DNA of 64,000 nt from Heterodera schachtii (taxonomy: Eukaryota > Nematoda > Chromadorea > Rhabditida > Heteroderidae), in NCBI GenBank assembly GCA_023374025.1, contig SIJG01000056.1:186001-250000 (forward strand), given 5' to 3'. Each line of letters starts with the position of its first letter. The first letter of the stretch is position 1. Positions 46,368 through 58,386 of the stretch are shown one piece after another. Both the position numbers and the translations under genes were made by a program. Below the pieces are notes generated by a model. It saw nothing but the letters and a program-made list of their open reading frames with translations. It did no database searches and had not been told where the DNA came from.

Positions 46368-46915
46368 ATGAATGAGTCCTATTTAAGAACTTATGTCATT
46401 TGGCCAAATGGGGCTAATCCATTGTTTGTGCCAACTTCATGGAACCATCACAATTCAATCATTGGAAATCTGGCACGTACGAACAACGCACAAGAAGCCT
46501 TTCATCTGGCATTGAGAAGACAATTGCGAAATATGGAAAAATATGGAAAAAATAGATATAGAACTCCATCCTAGAAGCTTCAAACCAAGCTAAAAACATG
46601 TTTTTCATGCGTTTCAGGCCTCCCACAGTCCAGGAAAAAAATATATTCCATATAATTTCATGCCCTACTCATTAATGTCTTAAAAAGCGAAGAAAGAATT
46701 GCAACAGATAGATTAAGAGAATATGAAGTTGACAACACACGGGGATAAATCTTCGACCAAGAGCAAAAAAGTATAGAGAAAATGATGCAGCAATTAAACG
46801 AATGGTAATGGTATTCGATGAGATTGAAGAACCGACGGATCAACAGTATTTAGACCATCTTAGAGCTTTACAATATAGACTAGCGGGAAACGACATCGAT
46901 AATTGGGGCCAATAA
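46368..46915 (+). pseudogene. Mutator-like transposase, C-terminal fragment (second copy)
   Basis: Same breaks and same motif (SWNHHNSIIGNLARTNNAQE) as 41136-41683, so the damage predates the tandem duplication. Confidence 0.75.
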
Positions 46916-48799
46916 TTTTTTGTGATATCGTAGAAGCTGTTGTTGGGCCTGCAGCAATCCAATAAAAAAACATATTATATAGCTTTATCATCCTATGCTT
47001 TGCTTTTTCTCCTTAGATGTGCTTTCTATTTGTTATTTATTAATTTATTGCTGTAAGCTTTCTTGTTTGGTGTGTCTACGGAAGGGCCGAAACACACTTA
47101 GATTTTTGAATTTGTAATACGGAAGGGATCGTACTGACGAGGCCCACCCTTCAGTTAATTTTTTGGCAAAAGTACGGTCCGCAAGTGTAAGATCCGCAAT
47201 TGTCGTCCGCAAGTGTAAGATCCGCAATTGTCGTCCGCAAGTGTAAGATCCGCAATTGTCGTCCGCAATTGTCGTCCGCAATTGTCCGGTCCGCAATTGC
47301 CGGTCCGCAATTGTCGTAGCACCAAACAAAATTCAAAATTAATAATTTGAAATAAAACTACTTTTAGAAAATAAACAAATTTGTCAGAACAGGTATTGGA
47401 AGTTACACAATCTAAGGAAGAGAATACAAAATACAATAGCAATATCACTAAAAAACTATGAAGAATTTATGCGTAAAATTCATTATCAATAAAATTTTGC
47501 GTTTTTAGTTGCAATAAAAATAAAATTTTTTTTAAAAAGTTGTAAAATTGTTTAGAATAAACAAAAATATAGAATTAATTTAAAAAAAAAATTTTGATTT
47601 TATAAAACGAATTGACAAAAAAAACTTCTAAATCGATTTATTACATAGTTGCCAATATCAAGGAATAATAAATTAATCAATTCGACTTTACGAGTAAAAT
47701 TTTCGAAAATAGAAAACTATTAAAACTTTAATAGAAAAACAATATTCATGAATTAACTTAAAATGAATTTTAAGAAAGAAATTTTCAATAAATTAATAAA
47801 ACAAAAAGACAATTAAAAAGAAAAAAGTCAAATAGAATGAGATAAATTTTAAATTTCATTATTATAATTTTTTGTAATAAAATTTATTTTTTAAATTCTA
47901 AAAAATTTTGACAACGAAAAGCTTTATAAAATTGCAAAATAATAATTATAATTATTTTCAAAACTATTTTATCAATTATCATTCAATTCATCTAAAGCTG
48001 TGATAAAAATAATGAATTAGAATCATTTTACAAAATGACCAATCAAATAATGTATTAATAAAGTATAAATTAATTTTATTTAATTAAATAAAATAATGGG
48101 ATTTTGATTGAATTTAGAAATTTTATTAAACTATTTTTTGGTTTTTTTCGCTACTTAAAAACATTGTTAAAAAAGCTATTATTAATTGATAAATTAAAAG
48201 AAATTATATTATTAATTCAAAAAGGGATAGTGATTTTAATAATTGAAACTTAAAAATGTTCTTCACTAAAGTACAGTAAATTCATTGAGATATATATATA
48301 ATAATGATATTCTCTTTTTGATGGAATAAATATTAAAGAAAAGAAATTATTTAATTAAATATCACGAAATAAAAATTATGAAGAAATTGTGTTATATGAA
48401 TAATTTATATGAATATATTTATATTAATAAAAAATATTATTTTAATATAATTAGCAGTAATATAAATAATATTAATTTAAAAATTTTCTTTGAATTAATT
48501 AAATATATGTCTCAATTACGCGATTAGTGTTTGAGAAAATCAACGTTAAATTAAAAAATAATAATTGGTAATATTTATTAAACATTGGCAAATTTGTATA
48601 TAAAATTATTTAATATAAAAAAAAGATTTTTAAAGGATAAAATATTCAGCAAGAATACGTTTTAACGAGACAAATTGAATCAAATAAATCTAAAATTTTA
48701 TTTTACTAAAATAATTTTTAATATTTAGAAATCAATTAATTTTTTATTCTGATTGAATTGAATTGAATGTTAAAAATTGCAGAAAAACAAATATAATCA

Positions 48800-48900
48800 G
48801 ATTGATCAACTTGAGCATGAATGGAGAAATTGCTACAAGATTGAAACTATTCTAGGGAAAGAAAATTTTCGAAACTTCTTTAAATATATCAAGCTAAAAA
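48800..48900 (+). repeat. Dispersed repeat (relative of 9275-9400 and 19372-19500)
   Basis: Contains ACAAGATTGAAACTATTCTA then GGGAAAGAAAATTTTCGAA and TTTAAATATATCAAGCTAAA. Diverged. Confidence 0.4.
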
Positions 48901-49209
48901 ATTTTAATGAACAAAATTTAATTAATTCAAAACCAAAATCTTAATTTCAATTAAATACAGCTTAATGAACTTATTTTCATTTTGAAAAAAAATAAAAATT
49001 CAAATAGCCCTTATTTAAAAAAAGTATTCAAATTTTAATATAATGTAAAGCTTCATGGAATCTGTTAGAATTAAGAAATGAAATATAAATGGTCAAATAA
49101 ACGCCAAATATATTATGCAATAGATAATTTCAAATATTAAAATTTCTTGGCTAAATTTTTTGAAATTTCTAAATTAAAGTAATGACAACTGAATAAGTTT
49201 AATCCTAAA

Positions 49210-49636
49210 AGATTCATTATTTTTATTACAACAATTAGTTAGTCCACTAAAAATAGAAAATTTGTATCTTTTCATATTTTTTAGTGATATTGCTATTAAG
49301 ATGTAAAAAACTTTTGTAGCATTCATTCTTAATGTTAATAATTAACAAAATCAAAAGGTAATAGAAATATTTACATGATAAAATACTAAAAGATTGTTTA
49401 CCAAGATCATTGCAAGAAACCCAAATTAAACTGATTTAAAATAAATAAATAAATATTCTTTAGAAAACTTGTAAAATTAAAAATTATTTAATGAATTATA
49501 TCATTTAAATCCAATAAGACAAGCAAGAGATCAAAAAAATAGGACAAGGTCGCCATGGATTTATAATACAAATTTTTATTTTTAAAATATTTCAATATAA
49601 AAAAGAATTTAAAAACTTTTAATTGATTCCTAAAAA
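49210..49636 (+). repeat. 420-bp dispersed repeat, copy 1
   Basis: Starts AGATTCATTATTTTTATTAC and runs to CTTTTAATTGATTCCTAAAA. About 97 percent identical by eye to 50912-51335; differences include AGAAAATTTG/AGAATTTG and GTCGCC/GTCACC. A diverged reverse fragment is at 19617-19692. No ORF and no terminal inverted repeats seen; family unknown. Confidence 0.85.
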
Positions 49637-50024
49637 ATGCAATTACCATGGTATTTTGTTTTGCATTTGTGCAACAAAAATTCGAAATCGAATTTATAAT
49701 TTAAGGAATTAAAAAAAGATTACAATTAATGAATAAACTTAATCAAAGAATATTTAGCAAATTATGAATAAATAAATTAAAAAATGATTAATTTGATTAA
49801 CAATAAAACAATTGTATTAAAAAATAAATAAAAATAAAAACAGGTATGAACCGAACTAAGAAATGAATGATGAGGGCAAGAAAAAAATTTAATTCAAAAA
49901 TAAAAAATTGCAATTCATAATTATATATTTGTATACGTATTTTGCAAGGATAAGCAAATAAATCTGAGCCTTTTATCCTAAAAAATATCGCACCAAAAAA
50001 CATTTATATTCAAATTTATACAAA

Positions 50025-50164
50025 AAATTTGGCAACCCTAATGAATGGGGGTCCCTTATTTTTAACTTTAAAATTTTGGTTCAAAACCAGATTTAGGAAA
50101 CTGATTTTGAGCCCAAGATAAAAAATAATAATTAGGGATCTCATTCTTTAGGATTGCCAAATTT
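50025..50164. mobile_element. Small MITE-like palindrome, 140 bp
   Basis: Arms AAATTTGGCAACCCTAATGA + ATGGGGGTCCCT and, inward from the right, AAATTTGGCAATCCTAAAGA + ATGAGATCCCT. The spacer of about 70 bp is AT-rich. Classic short-MITE architecture; the target duplication could not be fixed, and AAATTT at both edges is part of the arm. Confidence 0.65.
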
Positions 50165-50911
50165 AATTTAAAACCACAAAATTTAGAGAAAATTTATTTT
50201 AAAAAATAATTTAAAATTCAAAAACGAGCTCTTTTTATACAATTGGCCTTCAAATAATGCAGTTATTTAAGTGTAAATAAATCGTAATTAAACTTAATTA
50301 GTTGTAATAAAATAATACTTTTAATAATTTTTAGTATCTTTTGCAAATTTTAACATTCTTATGCATTTGATATTGTTGAACTTTAAAGATAAACCAAATG
50401 GCGTGGAAAAAATTAAATAAAAATACTTAATATTTTAAAATAATATAGAATAAAAAATTTTGATTTAAATATGGAATCAAAAATAATTATATGTTGCTTT
50501 GAGATATTTCTGAATAAAATATATTTAACATTCATTTAATTATTATTTTTAACTTTATTTTTCAACAATTATAAAATATTGTCAATGAAATAAAAAACAT
50601 AAAATTAATGGAAAGAATAAAATAATTCATTAATAGAGAGAATAATAATAATTAAAAATGACTTAATTTTGCAAGAATATTTTTAAATTCAAATCGAAAA
50701 ATTAAATGAAATAAATAAAATAATTATTTCCCGTTTTAATTTAATGCCGAAAATATTAAAAAATTTTATGGGACCAATAGTGTATTTGTTAATAAAACTC
50801 AGAACACCAAAATAAACGTTCAATGTTAAAAAAATCATTGTCAAAATGGGTTTTTCTAATTAATTTATAGAAATATATTTTATATTTTCATATAAATTTC
50901 AAATATACACT

Positions 50912-51335
50912 AGATTCATTATTTTTATTACAACAATTAGTTAGTCCACTAAAAATAGAATTTGTATCTTTTCATATTTTTTAGTGATATTGCTATTAAG
51001 ATGTAAAAAACTTTTGTAGCATTCATTCTTAATGTTAATAATTAACAAAATCAAAAGGTAATAGAAATATTTACATGATAAAATACTAAAAGATTGTTTA
51101 CCAAGATCATTGCAAGAAACCCAAATTAAACTGATTTAAAATAAATAAATAAATATTCTTTAGAATACTTGTAAAATTAAAAATTATTTAATGAATTATA
51201 TCATTTAAACCCAATAAGACAAGCAAGAGATCAAAAGAATAGAGCAAGGTCACCATGGATTTATAATACAAATTTTTATTTTTAAAATATTTCAATATAA
51301 AAAAGAATTTAAAAACTTTTAATTGACCCCTAAAA
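50912..51335 (+). repeat. 420-bp dispersed repeat, copy 2
   Basis: Same orientation as 49210-49636, 1.70 kb away. Its last bases are AATTGACCCCTAAAA. Confidence 0.85.
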
Positions 51336-51910
51336 TAATAATATGTCAAACTCAAATAAAAGCTAAAAGGAGGAATATATTTATTCGAGAATATTAATAA
51401 AATTTATATTAAAAGAAAAATTTTTTCATTTTATTAAAATTGCAAAAAAAATGGTATTTTATCATTTACTGATTTTTGTAAATCATGTCATGTTAAGGAA
51501 TTAATTTCATTTTAAGCCATCAATCCAAATCATATTTTCTTAAGGAAAAAATTTATTAATAAATTTCATTTTTATCAAATAAATAATTCAACTAAATAAT
51601 TATTTATTTAACACAAAGAAAGCGACCAACTCGGTAGGGATGTGCGAGAAATGATTTTTACCGGGAACCGAGAAACGAGACCGAGACCGAGAAATGACCC
51701 CGAGATGAGACCCCAAAAACCCGAGAAATTTCTCGACTCGCGGGAATCGAGAACCGAGAAATCTAAAAAATTTTAGCTGTTTTCACCAAAAAATTACTAT
51801 TTTTTACCATTTTGGTCAATCGGCCAATTTTGCGAGGGACTTTCAACACCGAATTTTTTGCTTTTCAAAACCGCTTTTTTGCGGTGCTCTTTTTCCTTAA
51901 TTCTTTTGCG

Positions 51911-51938
51911 GAAGGATGGTGCCGTAGGCGCCGCAGGG
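51911..51938 (+). repeat. GC-rich hairpin repeat, copy 5
   Basis: GAAGGATGGTGCCGTAGGCG then CCGCAGGG, followed by AAAATTTTTT. Inside the hAT element at 51635-52245. Confidence 0.65.
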
Positions 51939-52028
51939 AAAATTTTTTGGCAATTTAAGTGTGATTCATTAACAGATTTGTCTAAAATTGACCAATTTTT
52001 TGTTTTTAAGCCAGCTTTTAAGAAAATT

Positions 52029-52057
52029 CACCGGCGGCGCCGACAGGCGCCAGCGGT
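52029..52057 (+). repeat. GC-rich hairpin repeat, copy 6
   Basis: CACCGGCGGCGCCGACAGGC then GCCAGCGG, followed by TAAAAAATT. Best-preserved type of the family and second copy within the same hAT element. Confidence 0.75.
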
Positions 52058-52253
52058 AAAAAATTGGATTTTTTGTGAGATTTAATTTTTCCTCGTTTCT
52101 CCCTTTACCGGCGACCCACTCCCCGAAAGGGTCATCCTTAACAGTGTAAAAATTTCTCGTTTTCCGAGACTAAAAACCCGAGACCGGGAAGCGAAAAACC
52201 CGAGAAATTTCCCGAGTCGGGAACCGAGACTCTCGCACATCCCTACAACTCGG

Positions 52254-53787
52254 TCTCGAATTGACATTAGTAATTTTTAAAATTATTTTATGACAGTAAT
52301 ATTTAATCTTAATTTCTTGCCACAAATTAAAAATTATATAAAAAAATAATTCATTCACACTTATTAAGTAATAAAAATAATAAAATAAATATATAAAATT
52401 TTATAATTTTTTTAATTATCCCCAAATTGGCCATAAATTTTAATAAATCTGAATGAAAGCAATATAATAAAATTTAATTTATATATTTAGCGCGTAAGAA
52501 AACAGTAAAAAAAATTCCAATTTATTATTCCATTAATAATAAATTTAATACAGCAAAACTCGTATATAACATATAAATTTTCAAATAAAATGAACACTAA
52601 ATTAGTTCGTACTATTATTATTTTAATGTACGAAAAACTACACGAATTAAGAATTTGCATACAAGATTGAAAATATTAAAGAGAAATGTATTTTTGATGC
52701 TTAATTTAAATAAGTGAAATTAAAAATAATAAAATATTTTAAAAAGGTTAATTATTCTAAAAATAAATAATAGATATCAAAAGTAATTAATTGATCAAAT
52801 TTTGTATATTTTTTATTTGTGGGAATTATTTTGACCTAAACGAATTAAATTATATAATAACATTAAATCTTTAGGATTTTTTACCAAATTACTTGAGATA
52901 ATTATTTTTCTTTGGGACAAAATTCCTTATAAAAGTTGTGGTTATTTTTTTATTTAACTTAAATTGAAATAAAAACCCACCATATTGCTAAAATTTGTTA
53001 ATCGAGATAAATTTAAAGAAAAGTTTATTAAAATAATTGAAAAGACAACTTTAAATACTTTTATAATTCTTTAATTTTTTTAAATGTTTTTTAATAAAAA
53101 TTAATTCAAATATTGAAATAATAAGAGTCATAAATAAAAGGTGAATCAAATAAAAATGTAACTTTAAATTCTTGCATAAAAAGAATAAACTAAATGACCA
53201 AACAAACGGAATATTCGAAGAGCAGTGTTTTTTTTTTGCAAGATTAAAAATTCAAAATATTTGGAGTTAAACCAGCTATACATGAGGCTAAAATTAAGCG
53301 AGAAAATAATAAATAAAATTATTAAAAGAATAGAAAATTATAAACAAAAAATATAAATTTTGAAAAATTATAGGTTCACAAAAAAATATTACAAAAAATT
53401 GAATAATTTTATTTAAATTAACTTAACTATTAAATATGCGATTTAATTAATAACAAATTAATTATCAATAAACAATTGTAACAAAAGGTTGTCATTAATG
53501 TGGCCAATATTAAACTTGAAATAATAAATAAATTATTAAAATAGCAGAAAAATTAAAAAATATTTTTAATAATCATTGATAAAAAAATAAAACAGAAACT
53601 AATATTTAATTTGTTGTTTTGGATTTTTGGGTTAAATTTTGAAAATTTGAGCGGAATTTTGTGGGTCGGCGGAACGATAAAAATTAATTTCCTAAATCTT
53701 ATTTATTTTTTCTAGAAATGAATTTTGGTTTAAAAATTGTACTTATTCAAAATTTTAAAATATTATTAATACTAAAGAAAATAATAT
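52254..53787. other. AT-rich intergenic DNA
   Basis: No gene, RNA or structured repeat recognised. Confidence 0.5.
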
Positions 53788-53795
53788 TTAAAGAA

Positions 53796-54353
53796 GGTGC
53801 TAGGTCGATGCGAAAAAAACTCAGTGATCGATTGGTCATTTTCCTGAAGCCGATCGCACCACTTTTGGGGCACCAAAAGTGCCTTATCCGGAACCCGGAC
53901 CGGCCCGGTTAAGAACAATTTTTGGTTCAGTTTTTCAAGGGCTATCTCCCAGGCCGGTTCCGGTTCTTGATCCATTCACTTGGATCCCATCATGGGTCGG
54001 TCACATCTGCCGGAGGACACTCAGCCTCGCGCCCGACCCTGTCGATGGCCAACCCAAGCAAAGCGTGCCGGTACCAGCGGCTTTTTTGTACAACTCGATG
54101 AGCTCTACAAAATGGTATCAATGGCATCAGGGTATGTCTACTACAAATGGAGAAAATTGGCGAGAAGTGATGTGAAAAATTGAAAAATTAAAAGATTTGA
54201 AAATGACTTGCGTCCCGCCGTACATTAGTAGTGTTAACCGGACGGCACCGTGTTTTGTGAATTGAATAATTAAATTTATTTATTAAATTTATCAATCACT
54301 GAGTTTTTTGTGGAACGCCCACACTGAGCTTTTTTGTGGAACGACCTAGCACC
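53796..54353. mobile_element. GGTGCTAG-family DNA element, 558 bp
   Basis: Left end GGTGCTAGGTCGATGCGAAA and, inward from the right, GGTGCTAGGTCGTTCCACAA, both continuing to CTCAGTG. Flanks TTAAAGAA (53788-53795) and TTAAAAAA (54354-54361) match in 7 of 8 bases. The right subterminal region repeats GTTTTTTGTGGAACGCCCAC twice with variation. The interior is GC-rich with CCGG/CCCGG motifs (GGAACCCGGACCGGCCCGGT). The termini match the MITE at 8606-8888. Confidence 0.7.
53980..54183 (+). other. Protein-like frame inside the GGTGCTAG element, doubtful
   Basis: The end of this 67-codon frame reads FVQLDELYKMVSMASGYVYY then KWRKLARSDVKN before TGA, more protein-like than background, while the first half is Pro/Arg-rich in step with the GC-rich repeat. 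An overlapping 98-codon frame (53879-54175) also exists, so neither is convincing. If real it could be a captured exon. No family recognised. Confidence 0.2.
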
Positions 54354-54361
54354 TTAAAAAA

Positions 54362-57300
54362 ATTTATTTTAAAATTTTCGTAAAATCTTGCTAACTCATT
54401 CTTGAAAATATAATTTTATAATAAACTATAAAAATAATAAGCATATAAAAATTCAAATCATTTAATGAAGTTATTAAATATTAAATATAAAAAAATAAAG
54501 TTTTAAATAAATAAAAGAAGAAAACTTTAAAAATAAAAATTATACAGTTAATTAATTTAATCATTTGTTTGAATTTATTGGTGGTTTAAGAGCACGGAAA
54601 TTACAACGAAACAATGCGAATAAAATATTAAAAATTAAATCTCAAAACACCAATTCATATACTCTCGCAATATTTTAAAGAAATGATGATTTTATTAAAT
54701 AAAATTCTCTTTTCGAAAATTTGTTTGATTGAGAGCTATATAAAAGGATTATACCAAAATATAAATTTAAATTATTAAATCAATTATTTCTTAATCAAAA
54801 AAAAAAATTAACTTTTCTTTTTATAAAATATTTTGTTTTTATTTTCTTGAGCAAAGTAAATTAACATTTAAAATTTAAGCAATAAGAATCATATTCATTA
54901 ATGGAAATGTTCAAATAAGATGTTTATCAAAATTTTATTTATTTAAAAAAATCTAATCCGTTAAAATTTGAACATTATTGGAAACTTTTTTAAAATTAAA
55001 ACTCCAATTAAATAAATCTTTTTTCATATAATTATTCAAATATTCAAATTTCTTCATTATGTTTTATTTCAAAAATATTTTATTTAATATTTATTTCACA
55101 ATTCTCTTTATTATTATTAAACATTCGAATAATTAAAGGTAATATTTTTTTTATTAAAAAATTTAAATAGAATTATGTCCCATATTTTAAAAATTAATTC
55201 AAAATACAAGAAGTTTTATTTTTAAATTTTCTGCTAATTGACAAAGGTGAGCGAATTCAAAATATATTCAATTTGATAAAAATTAACTTTTTTTATGAAA
55301 ATTTATTACATAATAGATTTTTTTAATTGGGTTTAATTTAAGAAACTTAAAAAACATTTTAATTTAATTTATAATAAGATTTAAAAAAAGCCTAAAAAAA
55401 TAAAATTTTGAATTTAAATTGGTAAATCTTTTTATAATAATTTTTGATTGTTTTTAAATTAGTTCCGTAATATTTGAATATTATTAATTTAAAATTAAAA
55501 TTTATTTAGCCATCTGTTCAATTTTATTTTTTTAATATTTATTAATTCAGTTATTATTTACTTATCGGATAATAATATAGATTTTTATGTAAAAATAGAA
55601 AATCAATTTTAAATAAAGAAAGATTTTCAAAATTTTTATTTCTTAAATTTTGTAATATTTTCGAATATCTATAAATAACATTTTAATTGAAGAGATTAAT
55701 AAAACAAAAAAAATAATAATATATAAATATTATGAAAAAATTTATCTTTTCACAAATTTGTTTTAATAAATAATGCTTTATTTTTATAGATAATTTTCAA
55801 TTTCAACATTGGTCAAAATAAAACATAGATAAAGGTAAAAAATTTTGATGATATTTTACTAAGCCATTTCATAATTTTTTTTTAATTAAAAATTTAGGTT
55901 TTGTTTAAAGTCAAAATGAATTGTAACCATTGTTGTTTAAAACAAAAATTTATCAAATTAATAATATTCAAACATTTACATAATATTTTAAGATTTGTTA
56001 GCTTTTTTTCAATATTCTATAATAATTTTCTTTCCCTATTTTTAAAATTGTCGGAACCGGATTCCGGATTGGTAAAAATTTAAAACTTCACATGTTAATT
56101 TGTGAAAAAATACGCAAAATTCCATTTATTATATATAGAAATTCAATGTACCAGAAAATGTAAACGTCGAAAAGACAATGTCGCCGAAAAATTTTTTTTT
56201 TAATTTCCAAGAAAAAAATTTTAAAAAGTTTATTTTAAAGCTTTTTTTTTAGAACCTAGGCTTTATTGAAAAATTTTTTTGCTGTATTCCACAAAATTGC
56301 GGCGCCTTTTTTCTAAAAAAAAATACATTTCGGAGGACCGGCGGCGCCGACATGCGCAGCCGGGGGAAAAATTTTAAATCTATAAGTTGCCCAAAATAAA
56401 ATTATTTATGGAAATTGAATAATCTATTAAATATACAATATAAAGACAATAATAATTAAATAAATATAATTTAGCAAATGTCCCATGGTATTTTTGTTTC
56501 AATAATTTAATGAAAATTTAATTAATTTATTAATATAAAATACAAGAATGAGAAAATGCACCATTTACAACAATAACGAACTCCAAAATATATATTAATC
56601 ATGAAAATGAAATTTTTAATGAATAAAATATCAAATCAAAATAATATTTTTAAAGCAGGAATTGTAATAATCTTCTTATATTATTTTTAAATATTTTGAA
56701 ACAGAAGTGTGTATGAAACATGTCATGCTGTAATCGCAGAAAAAAGATCCCATTGGGAGGCGACCCTGATTTCTTTAAGTTTTAATTCAAAATATTTTAA
56801 TTTAATATTTAGATTATTATCAATAAATAATTTTTTTAATTAAAATAATTTAATTAATTAAATTTTTGGTCAAAACTTATTTTTTAATTTTTGAATAATT
56901 ATTTTCACTGTATTTTGTAGTATAATTAAATATAAGAAACTTTAAAAAAATATATATATATATTATTATTATTAAATTTTTTTTATATTTTTTGGATTGT
57001 TTATCAGTAGAAAATCGGTAGGAATTTCGTATTCGACCATTAGCAAGAACATTTGATTATACTGGCTTTTATTTAAGCATTGTTTTATTGTCCAATTCAT
57101 CATATTATAGAGTTTTCCATTTATAAATTGTATTATTTATCATTTTTCTTTATAATTAAAACTGCTATTCATTCAGCGTTTTTCATCTGAGAATTTGTTG
57201 GAATTTAAGTTTTTTATACACAATTTCAAAAAAATAAATGAAATTAAATCATTATAAAAAAGAGAAAAAGCCTTTCCCAAGGGCCAACGGGTGCAATGTG

Positions 57301-57742
57301 TCAAAAAGCATTAAGGACAGCCGAATAATTTAAATATTTTGACAGCACAAATAATGGTTTCAAATTTAATTTTGGAGATTAACAGCCTTTTTCTTTCTTA
57401 ATGATTTACACGTCATCCTAATATTCAATTTGCTCAGACTAATAGCAATTGAACACGATATAAATTATACCAGCTGGGAAGCTCCTGTCAATCTTTGATC
57501 ATTTTGGATCGCATTTAACACAAAAAGTTTGTAAATTAAAATATATTTAAAGATATACGAACTTTTTTGCCTTTCCCCACAAAAAAATGTCATTCATTAG
57601 TAATGTGAAAATCTTTCACTCCAAAAAGTTGAAAGCGAAATCAAACCCTGCTGGAAACTGGAAGTCGTCATAAATCGAAAATTTTTGAAAAAATAAAAAT
57701 ATAATAAAATGTTAATAGTTCATTGATTTTCATGAAATTATT
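54362..57742. other. AT-rich intergenic DNA
   Basis: No gene supported apart from the GC-rich hairpin at 56334. 57280-57680 is less AT-rich, with short open pieces on both strands (for example MSFISNVKIFHSKKLKAKSN at 57587, contradicted by equally good minus frames), possibly a continuation of the decayed locus at 57743-58275. Confidence 0.45.
56334..56366 (+). repeat. GC-rich hairpin repeat, copy 7
   Basis: AGGACCGGCGGCGCCGACAT then GCGCAGCCGGGGG, followed by AAAAATTTT. A related half motif GCGGCGCC stands at 56299. Confidence 0.75.
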
Positions 57743-58275
57743 CTAATGCAATTTGTTAACAGATTTTGAGCAAATTTTTTCAAGAAAATATGCATTTTTA
57801 GGGTCGGGCGGTTTTATTTTTTTATAAGTTGCCCTAAATAAAAATGTTTTGAGAAAATATTTTGGGCTTCTCTCGCCATAACTAACGCATAGAAAAATAT
57901 GATTTAAAATTCCGGGCTCTGTTCTATAAACAAATCTTGTCTCTGTATGTTTTTTTCCTTTCTCGAATACTATCCCCTGAGTTGGTTCAACTCATTCAAT
58001 CCGCTCTCCTTTCTTCAGAACAATAATTAATGACTCTGATATTAAAAAGTATTATAAAGTCATTCTTGTTTTGACTTGTGGTCCTAACAATGATTCCACA
58101 TGTTAATAGAAAAAAGGGGATCTTCATCAATTACCAAAACCCAAGTACTATTTAATGAAGTAGTATTATGAAACTTTCCAAAATACAAAAATTTTAGGCA
58201 TTTGCCTAAAAATGGAAGCCCTAATATTAAATTAGCTTTATCGGTCCTTTCAGCCATTTTAGCGGTATTACCCAA
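57743..58275 (-). pseudogene. Decayed ORF remnant, possibly retroelement-derived
   Basis: Two protein-like frames lie in order on the minus strand. The first (58275-58084) contains KMAERTDKANLILGLPFLGK; the ILGLPFL run resembles the C-terminal ILGxxFL segment of retroelement aspartic proteases, but the catalytic D-S/T-G is not seen. The second, 57991-57743, is 82 codons with no ATG at all: VEPTQGIVFEKGKKHTETRF, then VYRTEPGILNHIFLCVSYGE and KPPDPKNAYFLEKICSKSVN up to TAG. It continues upstream of a TGA (57992-57994) as LIIVLKKGERIE. Frameshifts and stops show that it is dead or multi-exonic. The retroelement assignment is weak; it is best described as an unrecognised coding remnant. Confidence 0.45.
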
Positions 58276-58286
58276 AATGGTATTAT

Positions 58287-58386
58287 GATAAAAGTGTGTT
58301 TTAAATTTTTTAATAAATTTAGAGTAATAAAAGACCCATAAATTTTATTGTAATAGTTCATAAAAAAACAAAATAAGCAAATGATT
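58287..58386 (+). repeat. Dispersed repeat copy (partner 37311-37411)
   Basis: GATAAAAGTGTGTTTTAAAT through AAATAAGCAAATGATTA; starts immediately beside the decayed ORF at 58275. Confidence 0.7.

Larger units (their letters stand above)
45446..47323. mobile_element. Mutator-like element with long TIRs, copy 2 (1878 bp)
   Basis: Copy of 40227-42063. Left TIR 45446-45796, with four ACAATTGCGGACG units instead of three; right TIR 46930-47323, with three 28-bp units instead of two. The interior is the same as copy 1 by all comparisons made. It sits at the same place in the duplicated unit, so it was duplicated with its flanks rather than transposed. Confidence 0.8.
43026..48285. repeat. 5.2-kb tandem duplication, copy 2 (5260 bp)
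   Basis: Second copy, starting AAATTTCCATTGTTTTTGCT at 43026 and ending TACAGTAAATTCAT before TGAGATATATAT. It is 41 bp longer than copy 1, due to one extra 13-bp unit in the left TIR and one extra 28-bp unit in the right TIR. Confidence 0.95.
51635..52245. mobile_element. Non-autonomous hAT element, 611 bp
   Basis: Perfect 15-bp inverted repeats TAGGGATGTGCGAGA at both ends, flanked by a perfect 8-bp target duplication CAACTCGG (51627-51634 and 52246-52253). Subterminal regions are packed with CGAGA/CCGAGAAA motifs (for example GGGAACCGAGAAACGAGACC and CCCGAGAAATTTCCCGAG). Two GC-rich hairpin motifs lie inside (51911 and 52029). The short ORFs within it show no transposase motif. Confidence 0.9.

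Noticed and set aside
53980..54183. DELYK motif reminiscent of the end of a fluorescent-protein marker (vector contamination)
   Set aside because: Only five residues match, codons differ, and flanking sequence is the native transposon interior.
57587..57673. 28-aa ORF MSFISNVKIFHSKKLK...
   Set aside because: Overlapping minus-strand frames look just as protein-like, so the strand cannot be decided and no call is justified.
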